Shown here: positions 1 to 9,788 of the stretch, piece after piece
Numbering within the stretch: position 1 is the stretch's first letter
Layout of the letters: every line of letters starts with the position of its first letter
From: Natrinema ejinorense
GTDB taxonomy: Archaea > Halobacteriota > Halobacteria > Halobacteriales > Natrialbaceae
Assembly: GCF_002494345.1 (NCBI RefSeq)
Contig: NZ_NXNI01000001.1
Span: 3,224,001 to 3,288,000 of the forward strand
DNA: 64,000 bases
Direction: 5' to 3'
Notes under the pieces: model-generated
The model's database searches: none
What the model was told of the DNA's origin: nothing
What the model saw: the letters and a program-made list of their open reading frames with translations, nothing else
Position numbers and translations under genes: made by a program

Positions 1-6
1 GGACTG

Positions 7-345
7 CTACGGACGAATGTAGGCGTACCCCTCGCTCTGGAGCCGAGTGAGTTCGCCGCCACCGGAAGGAACGGTTTCGACGCCCTCGACGAGATCGGAT
101 TCCGCGAGGTCCTTCAACTCGAGCGTGTTGCCACAGGCTTTGACCGAGATGCCGGTCTCGAGCAGGGATTCGACCGTGTCGCTGCCGTCGCCGCCGGCCG
201 TCAACGGCTCGATCCCCTCGGCCTGGGCGACGATCGCGATATCGTCGATCTCGACGGAGTCGTCCATCGTGAGGTTTTCGGCGATCGTGAGCGCGGTCTC
301 TCGTTGCGTCGGGTCGTCGGCGATGAGGTGGAACACTGTCTGCAC
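7..345 (-). CDS. DsrE-family small protein
   Basis: A 112-residue protein of the DsrE/DsrF-like fold, a family linked to sulfur relay or small-molecule sulfur chemistry. The start is taken as the GTG at 343-345, because the protein then begins with the strand-forming stretch QTVFHLIADD typical of this fold; further upstream in frame the sequence is Arg-rich and looks non-coding. A single Cys in the segment VKACGNTL sits where DsrE-like proteins often carry their reactive Cys. It is divergent from the methionine genes across a 169-bp gap, which fits a sulfur-related role, but the actual substrate cannot be read from the sequence. Confidence 0.8.
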   Translation of the reverse strand: MQTVFHLIADDPTQRETALTIAENLTMDDSVEIDDIAIVAQAEGIEPLTAGGDGSDTVESLLETGISVKACGNTLELKDLAESDLVEGVETVPSGGGELTRLQSEGYAYIRP

Positions 346-514
346 GTGTCGAGGACCCACTCCTCTCACGATAGGGGTTGAGCCTGCAAACGAAGCCCGC
401 CGGCGAACTCGCCGCTCGAGGAACCGCGGACGCATCCATGCATGTCATTCTCTCGCCTACGTTTTTTGCCGTTACTGAGACGCATATGAACGTGGAGAAG
501 TATGCATACTAAAC

Positions 515-1852
515 ATGAGCGACGACGCGAGCGACGAGCACGACGGGGACCGCGAGCGTGGACTCGGCACGCGGAGCGTCCACGCCGGCCAGTCCCCCGA
601 TCCGGAAACCGGTGCGATGGCACCGCCGATCTATCAGACGACCTCCTACGTCTTCGAGGACGCCGACACCGCCGCCGACCGCTACGCGCTCGAGGACGAC
701 GGCTACATCTATTCCCGGATCGCCAACCCGACGGTCAAGGTCCTCGAGGACCGCCTCGCCGACCTCGAGGGCGGTGTGGGCGCGATCGCGACGGGCAGCG
801 GCATGGCCGCACTGGACTCCGCAGTGCTGATCCTCGCCGAGGCGGGCGACAACGTGGTCTGTTCGACCGACACCTACGGCGGGACGACCACCTACTTCTC
901 GAAGACGGCGACGCGCCGGAACATCGAACCGAAATTCGTCCCCACCCTCGAGTACGACGCCTACGAGGCGGCCATCGACGAGGACACCGCGTTCGTCCAC
1001 GTCGAGACGATCGGCAACCCCTCGCTGGTGACGCCCGACTTCGAGCGGGTCGCCGAGATCGCCCACGAGAACGGCGTGCCGCTGGTCGTGGACAACACCT
1101 TTGCGACGCCGGCGCTCTGTCGCCCCCTCGAGCACGGGGCCGACGTCGTCTGGGAGTCGACGACCAAGTGGCTCCACGGCTCCGGGACGACCGTCGGCGG
1201 CGTCCTCGTCGACGGCGGCTCCTTCCCCTGGGGCGAACACGGCTACGACGAGATTGCCGGGCCCAACCACGCCTACCACGATGTCGACTTCTCGCGGGAC
1301 TTCCCCGAGGCCCCCTTCGCCGCGACGGCCAGGTTCCGCTCGCTGCGCAGCCTGGGCAACCAGCAGTCGCCGTTCGACGCCTGGCAAACCCTGCAGGGAC
1401 TCGAGTCGATGCCCCTGCGCGTCGAGCGACACTGCGAGAACGCGCAGGTCGTCGCGGACTACCTCGACGACCACGAGGACGTCGCCTGGGTCACGTATCC
1501 GGGACTCGCCGACCACCCGACCCACGACAACGCGCGGCGATACCTCGAGGATTACGGCGGGATGGTCGCGTTCGGACTCGAAGAGGGGTTCGAGGCGGGC
1601 AAAGCCTTCTGCGAGAACGTCGAACTCGCCCAGTTCCTCGCGAACATCGGCGACGCGAAGACGCTCGTCATCCACCCCGCGAGTACGACCCACGGCCAGC
1701 TCTCGCCCGAGGAACGCGAAGAGGCCGGCGTCACGGCCGATCTGATCCGGATGTCCGTCGGGATCGAGGACCCCGAGGACATTCTAGCCGACCTCGAGGG
1801 AGCGATCGCCGCGGCGACGCGGGCCTGTCGATCGGCGGGTGAGACGCGGTGA
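515..1852 (+). CDS. metY: O-acetylhomoserine sulfhydrylase / cystathionine gamma-synthase family
   Basis: A 445-residue PLP enzyme of the Cys/Met metabolism family. It should condense O-acetylhomoserine with sulfide to give homocysteine. The PLP-binding lysine is K218 in [11 protein letters not shown]; the Y-x-R pair (YSRIANPT, about 66-73) and the aspartate in VVDNTFATP (D193) are also in place. The length fits MetY/MetB proteins. The next gene encodes the enzyme that makes its substrate and overlaps it by 4 bp, which favours sulfhydrylase over cystathionine synthase. A TATA-like CATATG at 483-488 lies about 27 nt before the ATG, so a leaderless transcript is likely. Confidence 0.93.
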   Translation: MSDDASDEHDGDRERGLGTRSVHAGQSPDPETGAMAPPIYQTTSYVFEDADTAADRYALEDDGYIYSRIANPTVKVLEDRLADLEGGVGAIATGSGMAALDSAVLILAEAGDNVVCSTDTYGGTTTYFSKTATRRNIEPKFVPTLEYDAYEAAIDEDTAFVHVETIGNPSLVTPDFERVAEIAHENGVPLVVDNTFATPALCRPLEHGADVVWESTTKWLHGSGTTVGGVLVDGGSFPWGEHGYDEIAGPNHAYHDVDFSRDFPEAPFAATARFRSLRSLGNQQSPFDAWQTLQGLESMPLRVERHCENAQVVADYLDDHEDVAWVTYPGLADHPTHDNARRYLEDYGGMVAFGLEEGFEAGKAFCENVELAQFLANIGDAKTLVIHPASTTHGQLSPEEREEAGVTADLIRMSVGIEDPEDILADLEGAIAAATRACRSAGETR

Positions 1853-3054
1853 CGACCAAGAACACGATCGACCTCGGCGAGTTCCAGTTCCTCTCGGGAG
1901 AGTCGATCCCGAACCTCGAGGTGGCATACGAGACGTACGGCGACTTCACCGGCGACAACGCGGTGTTGGTCTGTCACGCGCTGACCGGCAGCGCCCACGT
2001 CGCCCGCCGGCCGGATGCAGGCGGCGACACGGCGGGACAGGCCCGTGCCTGGTGGGGCGACGTCGTCGGCCCCGGGAAAGCCATCGACACGACGGAGTAC
2101 TACGTCGTCTGTGCGAACGCGCCGGGATCGTGCTACGGAACGACGGGGCCCGCGAGCGAGAACCCCGAAACGGGCGAGCCCTACGGGGCCGACTTCCCCC
2201 CGGTGACGGTCGGCGACTGGTCGCGTGCCCAGCGGTCGCTGCTGGACGAACTCGGCGTCGGGCGACTCCACGCCGTCGTCGGCGGCAGCGTCGGCGGGAT
2301 GAACGTCCTCGACTGGCTGCGCCGATTCCCCGACGACGTCGAACGCGCCGGTGCGGTCGCGACCGCGTCCCGACTCGACGCACAGTGTCTCGCGCTCGAT
2401 ACCGTCGCCAAGCGAGCGATTACGGGCGACCCCAACTGGAACGGCGGCCACTACTACGGCGGGCCGGAACCCGAGGAAGGGCTGGCTCGAGCCCGCCAGA
2501 TCGGCCACATCATGTATCTCTCGAAGGACTCGATGGGGCGCAAGTTCGGCCGGCGCTCTGCGGGTCGAGAGGCGGTCCGCGAGGAGCCGCCGGATCCCGC
2601 GGCCGCTTTCTTCCCCTATCGGGAGGTCGAGTCCTATCTGGACTATCAAGCCGACAAGTTCACCGACCGATTCGACGCGAACAGCTATCTCTACATGACC
2701 CGCGCGATGGACGACTTCGACCTGTCGGCGGGGTACGAATCCGACGCCGACGCGCTGGCAGCCTTCGAGGGGGAACTCCTCGTTCTCTCCTTTACCGGCG
2801 ACTGGCACTTCACCGTCGAGCAGGCCGAAGCCCTGGCCGAGGCCAGCCGTGAGGCAGGCGTCGACGTCGCCCATCACGTCGTCGAATCCGACCACGGCCA
2901 CGACGCGTTCCTCGTCGAACCCGAGAAGGTCGGCCCGCCGCTCGCGGACCTGCTCGAGGCGGGACTCGCCGGCCGTGCGATCACCGATACGGCTCCCGAA
3001 GCCGACGACACGGGGGAGTTCGCCCCGGTTCACACGAGTCTCTTTTCCGAGTGA
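1849..3054 (+). CDS. metX: Homoserine O-acetyltransferase
   Basis: A 401-residue alpha/beta hydrolase that transfers acetyl from acetyl-CoA to homoserine, the first committed step of methionine synthesis by direct sulfhydrylation. The nucleophile is S147 in [12 protein letters not shown] and the catalytic His is in ESDHGHDAF near residue 350. It starts with GTG at 1849, overlapping the metY stop (GTGA arrangement), so the two are translationally coupled in one operon. Acetyl versus succinyl preference cannot be decided from sequence alone; the overall MetX pattern fits acetyl. Confidence 0.94.
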   Translation: MTTKNTIDLGEFQFLSGESIPNLEVAYETYGDFTGDNAVLVCHALTGSAHVARRPDAGGDTAGQARAWWGDVVGPGKAIDTTEYYVVCANAPGSCYGTTGPASENPETGEPYGADFPPVTVGDWSRAQRSLLDELGVGRLHAVVGGSVGGMNVLDWLRRFPDDVERAGAVATASRLDAQCLALDTVAKRAITGDPNWNGGHYYGGPEPEEGLARARQIGHIMYLSKDSMGRKFGRRSAGREAVREEPPDPAAAFFPYREVESYLDYQADKFTDRFDANSYLYMTRAMDDFDLSAGYESDADALAAFEGELLVLSFTGDWHFTVEQAEALAEASREAGVDVAHHVVESDHGHDAFLVEPEKVGPPLADLLEAGLAGRAITDTAPEADDTGEFAPVHTSLFSE

Positions 3055-3125
3055 CGCGTACTCGTTTCGGAAACGTCTAAGCCATATAACCATTCGTGAT
3101 CGCTTCAAAAAGACCATCTGCTCCC

Positions 3126-3142
3126 ACACAGAAGTGTTTTTT
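3126..3142 (+). terminator. Candidate terminator after metYX
   Basis: A short ACAC/GTGT hairpin runs into six T residues, about 70 nt after the metX stop. Archaeal termination mostly needs a T-run, so this is a plausible operon end; the short stem adds little weight. Confidence 0.4.
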
Positions 3143-3215
3143 ACCCACTATATGAACGTTATACTACAGTAATTTGGACCAATATGTTTAAGTGAGATTC
3201 ATATCAGTTTTTCTC

Positions 3216-3923
3216 ATGCCTATGTCAGAAACGGATGAGGTTATAGACGAGTTGACCAGGCCGATCGTAAAACTACTCGTTGCGCTGGTCGGATTGTTCG
3301 TTCTCCGGTTCATCGCCGTGAACTTACCGGGAGTCGAAACGCAGATTCCCGGCCTCACGAGGGTCACCTTCGGGGCGCTGGCGGGTGCCATTATTTCGCT
3401 CGTCATGGTCGGGATCATCGTGAGCTTCGCTCGCGAAATAGAGCCGCGACTCAATCGCGTGCTGTCGGGGCCGGACCACATCGTGATGGACATCTCGGAA
3501 GCGGTGAAGTACGCGCTGTTCCTTGCGGGAATTCTTATCGCGTACAACGGACTTGAGGGAGTCATCGTGCCGTTCCTGATTCCCGACCCTGGTCCGTGGG
3601 TGTACGACGTGGTCTTCCTGGCGATGGCGTTGGCTCCGACGATTCTCATCGCGCAGCGGATCTATAGAAACATCGAGGAGATTACCGATATCATTACCCG
3701 ACAGGTCAAGTCCGCGACCACGATCGACGTCACCTGCCCGTCCTGCTCGGAGTCGGTCCGAGCGAACCTCGAGTTCTGTCCGGAGTGTGGAGACGAACTC
3801 CCCGATCGGGGGAGCAACGTCGACGCGGCAGCGACGGCGACCTGTCCCGACTGTGGCTCCGACGTCAGATCCGGCGTGTCGTTCTGTGGCTCGTGCGGAT
3901 CGAACGTCACAACAGGAGATTAA
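3216..3923 (+). CDS. Membrane protein with double C-terminal zinc ribbon
   Basis: About 235 residues: three or more hydrophobic segments in the first 160 residues, then two zinc ribbons, CPSC...CPEC and CPDC...CGSC, each with two CxxC knuckles. Function is unknown; such ribbons usually bind protein or nucleic acid on the cytoplasmic side. The start was set at ATG 3216 because a TATA-like TTTAAG at 3187-3192 lies about 27 nt upstream, which makes this the leaderless start; a GTG at 3192 would sit inside the promoter and an ATG at 3222 is also possible. It is a monocistronic gene in an otherwise quiet intergenic setting. Confidence 0.8.
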   Translation: MPMSETDEVIDELTRPIVKLLVALVGLFVLRFIAVNLPGVETQIPGLTRVTFGALAGAIISLVMVGIIVSFAREIEPRLNRVLSGPDHIVMDISEAVKYALFLAGILIAYNGLEGVIVPFLIPDPGPWVYDVVFLAMALAPTILIAQRIYRNIEEITDIITRQVKSATTIDVTCPSCSESVRANLEFCPECGDELPDRGSNVDAAATATCPDCGSDVRSGVSFCGSCGSNVTTGD

Positions 3924-4194
3924 CGCCCCCGAGACTCGAGTCCGAATCGGCGCGTCTCCCTACCGGTCGAACGGTTCCGTTGCCGCCCGGAGAACTGTGA
4001 GGGAAGCCCTCGAGTGGCAGCAAAAAGAGTCCTCGTCCGTCTGATCGTCGCTCCCCTCCGTTCGGTCCCGAACCATGACGTTCCAAACCACGGTCGAGTT
4101 CGTCAGGCTCTCGTCCACACCGAAGAGCGGAGGCCGTCGATATCTGGTCGCAAGCGGCGGCGACCAGACTACTGTGCGTATCGGTTGACGGTCG

Positions 4195-4563
4195 CTAGAG
4201 GTCGCTGGAATCGACCGTCACGTACTGATCGACGGACGAACGGTCCGAGCGACGGCGAGCGAGCCAGTGTTGCACGTCGGAGACGAACAGCGCGATGTTT
4301 TCGCGCCCGAGCAGCGCGATCGAGAGTCCCTGTGGCGAGCGGAACAGGGCGATCAGCGACCACATCGTTCCTGCGGCGACCGCACCCGCCGCGGAGAAGC
4401 GCATCCCCAGCGTAAAGAAGGTCAGTCCGTACACGAACCCGATCCCCATCGACGGCAGGCTCGTGCCGAGCGGAACCCGCGCACTCGAGTCGCGCAACGT
4501 CGGCGCGAGAAAGACGATCGAGAGGCCGCTTCCAACCATGAATACGAAGTCTTGCCACATCAT
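4195..4563 (-). CDS. Small membrane protein, unknown function
   Basis: A 122-residue protein with about three predicted membrane segments (near residues 5-20, 35-55 and 60-80) and a polar Arg-rich cytoplasmic tail. I do not recognise a family with a known role. The start at ATG 4563 fits a TATA-like TTATTAA centred near 4590. An ATG one codon later, and a TTG one codon earlier, are alternatives. Confidence 0.68.
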   Translation of the reverse strand: MMWQDFVFMVGSGLSIVFLAPTLRDSSARVPLGTSLPSMGIGFVYGLTFFTLGMRFSAAGAVAAGTMWSLIALFRSPQGLSIALLGRENIALFVSDVQHWLARRRSDRSSVDQYVTVDSSDL

Positions 4564-4748
4564 CAAAACAACTTACTCGGTCACGAGTTAATAACGTCGT
4601 TGGTCTCGAAATCGGTCATTGGGCCTGATAGTTGCCGAAAACGGACGATACGGTCAGAGCAGTGGTCGGGAGACCACGAGCCACAGGACGGGGTCCTATA
4701 AGCACAACCAGCGATTACGGGGCCAAACCGGACCGACCCGAGCCAGCC

Positions 4749-5393
4749 TCAACGGTCGGCGAGCACGCCGTCGTCGACCAGCGTCTCGCGAGCCTCGGCC
4801 ATCGACGTGACGACGACGTCACAGTGGGGTTCGACGGCCGGTTTCGGTTCGAAGCCGATCGCCAGGCCGGCGACCTCGAGCATCGGCAGGTCGTTGGCAC
4901 CGTCGCCGACTGCCACGGTGTCCGCGAGGTCGACGCCGACGTCGGCGGCGAGGTCCTCGAGTGCGTCGTCTTTGGTGCCTTCGATCAGGGGACCGTCGAC
5001 TGCGCCCGTCAACTCGCCCCCGTTCGTCGGGAGCCGATTCGAGACGATGTGATCCACGGAGACGTCCTCGCGCTCGAGGGCCGCCGCGACGCCGCGTTCG
5101 AACCCGCCGGTGAGGATGGCGGTCGTGACGCCGGCATCGTTGAGTTCGGCGATGAGGTCGGCGGCACCCTCGCGAAGGACGACCTCGCCGAAGGCGGCCT
5201 CGGCCTCCGCCTGGGGAAGCCCCTCGAGCAGGGCCGCGCGTTTGCGCAGGCTCTCGGCGTAGCCGATTTCGTCGTTCATCGCGCGGTCGGTGATCTCCGC
5301 CATGTCATCGGCGACGCTCTGCCGATCGCCGAGCAGTACGGTCATTTCCGAGTCGGAAAGCGTCCCATCGAAGTCGAAAGCGACGACTGTCAT
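4749..5393 (-). CDS. serB: Phosphoserine phosphatase
   Basis: A 214-residue HAD-superfamily phosphatase. Motif I is DFDGTL (D7 nucleophile, D9 acid), motif II is the threonine in ILTGGF, and motif IV is GDGANDLPML, the typical SerB form. It removes phosphate from phosphoserine in the last step of serine synthesis. The ATG at 5391-5393 puts motif I at residue 7, normal for the family; the upstream in-frame sequence is not protein-like. serA lies 1.5 kb away on the other strand, so two serine genes are near each other but not in one operon. Confidence 0.92.
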   Translation of the reverse strand: MTVVAFDFDGTLSDSEMTVLLGDRQSVADDMAEITDRAMNDEIGYAESLRKRAALLEGLPQAEAEAAFGEVVLREGAADLIAELNDAGVTTAILTGGFERGVAAALEREDVSVDHIVSNRLPTNGGELTGAVDGPLIEGTKDDALEDLAADVGVDLADTVAVGDGANDLPMLEVAGLAIGFEPKPAVEPHCDVVVTSMAEARETLVDDGVLADR

Positions 5394-5515
5394 TGTGCCC
5401 CGGTTGTCGGTCCCCGGATAAACCAGTTCAGGTTTCCCATCGTGGCGGCCACGGCGCTGCTTCCACGCTTCGAGCGATCGTAACGTATTATCGACCCGCC
5501 TTCGTTGCCGAACAC

Positions 5516-6217
5516 ATGTCGCCCGATCGACGATTCGAGTACGACAAGGGACCCGATCTCGAGGCGGAGGAATCGACAACCGGGACCGATGCCGACGGTG
5601 ACGACGAGGGCAATCGGGACGAGTCGGCAGAGAGCGATCGGCCGGTCACAATCGTCGCCGGCTGGAAAGCCGGTACAGTCGCCGGTGTGAGCGCGTTCGC
5701 GGTCTGCTTCGCCGTGATCTACCAGATCGTCGGGTCGATGTACGCGATGGGCGCGTACTCGGGCGGAGAGACCGACCCGAGTCGCGTCGTGATCGCGGGG
5801 CTGACCAGCCTGGCGAGTCACGGCGTGACGATCGAGGAGGGCGGCGAACCGATCGAGGCGGCAGTCGGGTACGCGATCAGTACGGGCCTCACCTCACACG
5901 TGACCGCGCTGGTTCCACCCGTCATCTTGGCAGCCGCCGGCTTCCTCCTCGTCCGATACGTTCACCTCCGGACGCGTCGAGCGGCCGGTCTCGCACTCGG
6001 CTCGCTGGTCGGCAGCTACGTCGCCCTGATGACCGGACTCTCGATGATCGCCCAGTGGACGCCCGAACGGACAGCCAGTGGCACCGACGAGGCAGCGACG
6101 ATCGCCGCCGCGACCGATCTCGGCGCGGTGCTCTCGATCGGTACCACTGCGCTCGCCTTCGTCGCCGTCGGGGCCGCCGTGGCCGGCCTCCCACGACTAC
6201 TGGCCGTCGATCGATAA
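5516..6217 (+). CDS. Haloarchaeal multi-pass membrane protein
   Basis: A 233-residue protein with a very acidic 45-residue N-terminal tail and four likely membrane segments (about 46-72, 123-148, 153-178 and 203-230). I cannot assign a function. The ATG at 5516 is favoured because a TATTA box near 5485-5490 lies about 27 nt upstream. It is head-to-head with serB (122-bp gap), so the two share a divergent promoter region. Confidence 0.75.
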   Translation: MSPDRRFEYDKGPDLEAEESTTGTDADGDDEGNRDESAESDRPVTIVAGWKAGTVAGVSAFAVCFAVIYQIVGSMYAMGAYSGGETDPSRVVIAGLTSLASHGVTIEEGGEPIEAAVGYAISTGLTSHVTALVPPVILAAAGFLLVRYVHLRTRRAAGLALGSLVGSYVALMTGLSMIAQWTPERTASGTDEAATIAAATDLGAVLSIGTTALAFVAVGAAVAGLPRLLAVDR

Positions 6218-6234
6218 GTCGCCGTCCCGATGGA

Positions 6235-6687
6235 TCAGTTCGATTCGACCGGCGTCTTGACGATCGTTACCGGTCGCGAGGAGAGGCGTGCAACGCGATC
6301 CGTGACGCTGCCGAGTAGCTGGCGATACTCGCCGGACCGCTCCTTCGATCCCATGACGAGCAAGTCGACGTCCGCCTCGTCGGCGTAGTCGAGGATCTCC
6401 TCGTGGGGGGAGCCGTGCCGGACGACCGTCGTCGACTCGAGACCCGCCTCGTGAGCCGCTTCGGAAGCCGATTCGAGCGCGTCCTCGCCGACCTGCTCGA
6501 GGGCCGCCTCGAGACTTTCGAACTCGTGGACGTACTCGTCGCCGCTGTACGTGTTGTACACGTCGCTGTCGACGACGTACAACAGGTGGAGTTCCGCGTC
6601 GGTTTGTTCGGCGACGGCGATGGCGTGTTCGATCGCGAGTTCCGTCCCGTCTTCCGCATCGGTCGGCAGTAGGATTCGATCGTACAT
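6235..6687 (-). CDS. Universal stress protein (UspA family)
   Basis: A 150-residue single-domain Usp protein. It begins MYDRILLPTD, and the ATP-binding signature near the C-terminus reads VMGSKERSGEYRQLLGSVTDRV, with the G-2x-G-9x-G(S) pattern partly altered at its middle. Usp proteins bind nucleotides and act in stress tolerance or as accessory subunits; the specific partner is unknown. It shares a 246-bp divergent region with serA. Confidence 0.9.
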   Translation of the reverse strand: MYDRILLPTDAEDGTELAIEHAIAVAEQTDAELHLLYVVDSDVYNTYSGDEYVHEFESLEAALEQVGEDALESASEAAHEAGLESTTVVRHGSPHEEILDYADEADVDLLVMGSKERSGEYRQLLGSVTDRVARLSSRPVTIVKTPVESN

Positions 6688-6933
6688 GATTCGGGAGACG
6701 TCGTGTTGACGGATAATACTGTTCAATGTTCCCAGGGTGTAGGAGCCAGGGAGGCGAAATCGACATCGTTCGGGCGAGAGCCGTACGGGCAGAACGGTCA
6801 GTGGGCAAACCGTCGTGGGGACGGCGCGTCTCGGCCACCCGGCACCGTCGTCTGCACGGGCGGGACACCGGTATTTTTTGCCGGCCCCGACCACAACGGA
6901 AGGGTTTACGTGCTCCGCACGGTTGTCTCGCGC

Positions 6934-8520
6934 ATGAAGGTTCTCGTCACGGATCCGATCGCGGATGCGGGTCTGGACGTACTCAGAGACGCCGGCCACG
7001 AAGTCGAGACGGGCTACGAACTCGAGGGCGATGCGCTCCTCGAGGCGGTCTCCGACGCCAACGGGCTGATCGTTCGCTCGGGGACGGACGTCACCGAGGA
7101 GGTTCTCGACGCCGCGGATGAACTGGCTATCGTCGGTCGAGCCGGGATCGGCGTCGACAACATCGACATCGACGCCGCGAAGGATCACGGTGTCATCGTC
7201 GCCAACGCTCCCGAAGGGAACGTTCGGGCGGCCGCCGAACACACCGTCGCGATGACGTTCGCGACCGCTCGATCCATCCCGCAGGCACACATCCGCCTGA
7301 AAAACGGCGAGTGGGCGAAAAGCGACTATCTCGGGACCGAACTCAACGGCAAGACCCTGGGCGTCGTCGGACTCGGTCGCGTCGGCCAGGAGGTCGCCAA
7401 AAAGCTCGACTCGCTGGGCATGGATATCGTCGCCTACGATCCCTACATCAGCGAGGAGCGCGCCGAACGCATCGGTGCCGAACTCGTCGAGTTCGAGCCG
7501 TGTCTCGAGCGCGCGGACTTCCTCACCGTCCATACCCCCCTCACCCCGGAGACGGAGGGGCTGATCAGCGAGGACGAACTCGACCTACTGGGCGACGGCT
7601 ACCTGGTCAACTGCGCCCGCGGTGGCGTCGTCGACGAGGACGCACTGGCCGCCAAGGTCGAGGACGGAACGCTCGCCGGGGCGGCGATCGACGTCTTCGC
7701 CGAGGAACCCCTGCCGGCGGACTCGCCGCTCCTCGAGCACGACGACATCATCGTCACGCCCCACCTCGGTGCCTCGACGGAGGCCGCACAGGAGAACGTC
7801 GCCACCTCGACGGCTAACCAGGTCAACGCCGCACTGGTGGGCGAACCGGTCGCGAACGCCCTGAACGCGCCGTCGATCGACGAGAGCGCGTTCCCACGCG
7901 TCGAACCCTACATCGACCTCGCGGAGACCGCCGGCAAGGTCGCCGCCCAACTCCTCGAGGGCCGCATCGAAGACATCGAGGTCGTCTACGAGGGCGACAT
8001 CGCCGACGAGGACGTGGAGTTCGTCACCGCGAGCGCGCTCAAGGGCGTCTTCGAACCCCTCGAGTGGCAGGTCAACGCGGTCAACGCCCCACAGATCGCC
8101 GAGGATCGCGGCGTCGACGTCACCGAGTCAAAGACGCGACAGGCCGAGGACTTCCAGAGCCTGGTCTCCGTGACCGTCAGCAACGGCGACGACGAGGTCT
8201 CCGTCGACGGGACCCTCTTTGCCGGTGACGATCCACGCATCGTCCGTATCGACGGCTACCGCGTCGACGCCATCCCCCACGGCCGGATGGTCATCGCGCG
8301 GAACACGGACGAACCCGGCGTCATCGGTCTCATCGGGAGCGTCATGGGCAAACACGACGTCAACATCGCCGGCATGTTCAACGCCCGCGAAACGATCGGC
8401 GGCGAGGCACTGACCGTCTACAACGTCGACAGCGAGGTCCCCGCCGAAGCCAAGGAGGAACTCGAGGCCGACGAACGAATCATCGGTATCAGCGACATCA
8501 CGCTGAACGGGCAGGCCTGA
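6934..8520 (+). CDS. serA: D-3-phosphoglycerate dehydrogenase
   Basis: A 528-residue enzyme of the long SerA type: substrate and NAD domains (1-~310), an intervening domain and a C-terminal ACT domain (~455-528) that normally binds serine. The NAD motif is GVVGLGRVGQEV (143-154); catalytic residues R229, E258 and H277 (TPHLGAST) are present. It oxidises 3-phosphoglycerate in the first step of serine synthesis. ATG 6934 was chosen because it starts the canonical MKVLVTDPIA and lies about 30 nt after a TATA-like TTTACG at 6905. Confidence 0.95.
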   Translation: MKVLVTDPIADAGLDVLRDAGHEVETGYELEGDALLEAVSDANGLIVRSGTDVTEEVLDAADELAIVGRAGIGVDNIDIDAAKDHGVIVANAPEGNVRAAAEHTVAMTFATARSIPQAHIRLKNGEWAKSDYLGTELNGKTLGVVGLGRVGQEVAKKLDSLGMDIVAYDPYISEERAERIGAELVEFEPCLERADFLTVHTPLTPETEGLISEDELDLLGDGYLVNCARGGVVDEDALAAKVEDGTLAGAAIDVFAEEPLPADSPLLEHDDIIVTPHLGASTEAAQENVATSTANQVNAALVGEPVANALNAPSIDESAFPRVEPYIDLAETAGKVAAQLLEGRIEDIEVVYEGDIADEDVEFVTASALKGVFEPLEWQVNAVNAPQIAEDRGVDVTESKTRQAEDFQSLVSVTVSNGDDEVSVDGTLFAGDDPRIVRIDGYRVDAIPHGRMVIARNTDEPGVIGLIGSVMGKHDVNIAGMFNARETIGGEALTVYNVDSEVPAEAKEELEADERIIGISDITLNGQA

Positions 8521-8668
8521 GCGGTCGAACGACCGCGTCGGCGTTCGCCGTTTTCCGTTCGTTCCGGGCAGTTTCGTATCCGCGGCCACGACAGCGGAGC
8601 CAAGCCCACTGCCCGAAATATGGGTCGATAGTACGAACCGCGGTAACCGGCGTCGGGACCGGTAGGGA

Positions 8669-8688
8669 TGCCGGTATTGGCACCGGCA
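8669..8688. terminator. Hairpin between convergent serA and Tat-protein genes
   Basis: A perfect 7-bp inverted repeat (TGCCGGT/ACCGGCA, 6-nt loop) lies between two converging genes. It could act on either strand. No long T-run follows, so termination is only a guess; the rest of 8521-8727 shows nothing I can assign. Confidence 0.35.
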
Positions 8689-8727
8689 ACCTTCCAGAGC
8701 GGCCGACGAGGGACTATCAGGGGCTGG

Positions 8728-9531
8728 TCACCAGAGTTGGGGTTCCGTCGGCGTAATAAAGGCGTTGTCTCCGTTACCTGTCAAGGCGAACGACATAACG
8801 ACTCTGTTATTGATATGAGTCGTAAGCAGCAACGCGCATCCGACCTCGCTTTCCGGAACGTCGACCCTGAATTTCGTCGTGTGGGTTACCTCGTCGACGC
8901 CGAGCGACGACGGAGCCCACTCGAACAGGACGCAGTCGTCCCGTTCGTTACAGCCCTTCGTGAAGTAGTCCAGAATGTTGTCGGTAATCGTTGCGGCTCC
9001 AGTCGCGACCGCGTACTTCGTGTTGGCGAGCGACACGGCGGTGTGAATGGTATCGACGGCCGGATCCGGAATTTCGGTGCCGTTTCCGTGGGCCCACGCA
9101 CCGGTCACATCCGAGTCGTTCGTGGTGTAAACGGTCTGTTGATCGACGGTGCTACTCGGATGTTCCCACACTTTAACCGCGTGCGAGGAGATCGCTTTCT
9201 GCTTGTCGCCCTCGTCTTCGTCGAGTCCGAGACCGTGGGTTGCGACGCCGAACTTGTAGGTGTATCCGCCATCGTCCTGCGTCCCATCGTCCAAGATGTC
9301 GACGGTCGTCGTCCCAGCGAGTTTGGCAGAACTGAACGGCTTGTCTTTCTCCCACTGGATCGTATACTTGTCCTGCTGACTCCCTTCGACCGTATCGTAC
9401 GGGAGAGAGTCCCACGATCCGGCAGTTGCCGTCCCGCTGACCGCACTTCCAGCCAGTACAGTTCCAGTGACGGCGACGCCGGTCTTTTTCAGCACTCTAC
9501 GCCGGGAACACGAGTTGTTTTTTCCCGACAT
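8728..9531 (-). CDS. Tat-exported protein, unknown function
   Basis: A 267-residue secreted protein. The N-terminus carries a twin-arginine signal (SRRRVLKKTG, then a hydrophobic stretch and an A-x-A-like site near residue 36). The mature part is less acidic and lower in GC than its neighbours and has three Cys near the C-terminus (CNERDDC, then one more), possibly forming a disulfide. No family was recognised. A TATA box (AATATATT near 9555-9562) sits about 27 nt before the ATG. Confidence 0.78.
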   Translation of the reverse strand: MSGKNNSCSRRRVLKKTGVAVTGTVLAGSAVSGTATAGSWDSLPYDTVEGSQQDKYTIQWEKDKPFSSAKLAGTTTVDILDDGTQDDGGYTYKFGVATHGLGLDEDEGDKQKAISSHAVKVWEHPSSTVDQQTVYTTNDSDVTGAWAHGNGTEIPDPAVDTIHTAVSLANTKYAVATGAATITDNILDYFTKGCNERDDCVLFEWAPSSLGVDEVTHTTKFRVDVPESEVGCALLLTTHINNRVVMSFALTGNGDNAFITPTEPQLW

Positions 9532-9618
9532 GCATTTGTATCGAAGACGATCACCAATATATTAGTTTTGGCCATTAGTTTAGGTTCGGGTAGCGGACGG
9601 TGACCGACGTCGACTCTC

Positions 9619-9702
9619 TATAGTAGCAACTGAAACGATTTACACACTGATCGCAACGCTGTCGTGCGATCAGGTGTGCAATGACTTTCAGTTGCTACTA
9701 TA
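9619..9702. repeat. 84-bp palindromic MITE-like element, copy 1
   Basis: Two 17-bp perfect inverted ends, TATAGTAGCAACTGAAA (9619-9635) and its complement (9686-9702), enclose an inner stem TGATCGCA/TGCGATCA. The whole 84 bp can fold into one long hairpin. It has no coding capacity. A diverged copy in opposite orientation lies at 54304-54387. I recall similar sequences being widespread in Natrialbales genomes, but could not check. Confidence 0.85.
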
Positions 9703-9788
9703 GCAAGCGGCCAAAAGAGAGAGTGATAGCCCCATCGTGACGAACCCCGACAACCGAGGAGGGGATCGGCTGTCAGCCCGCGTTCGAA

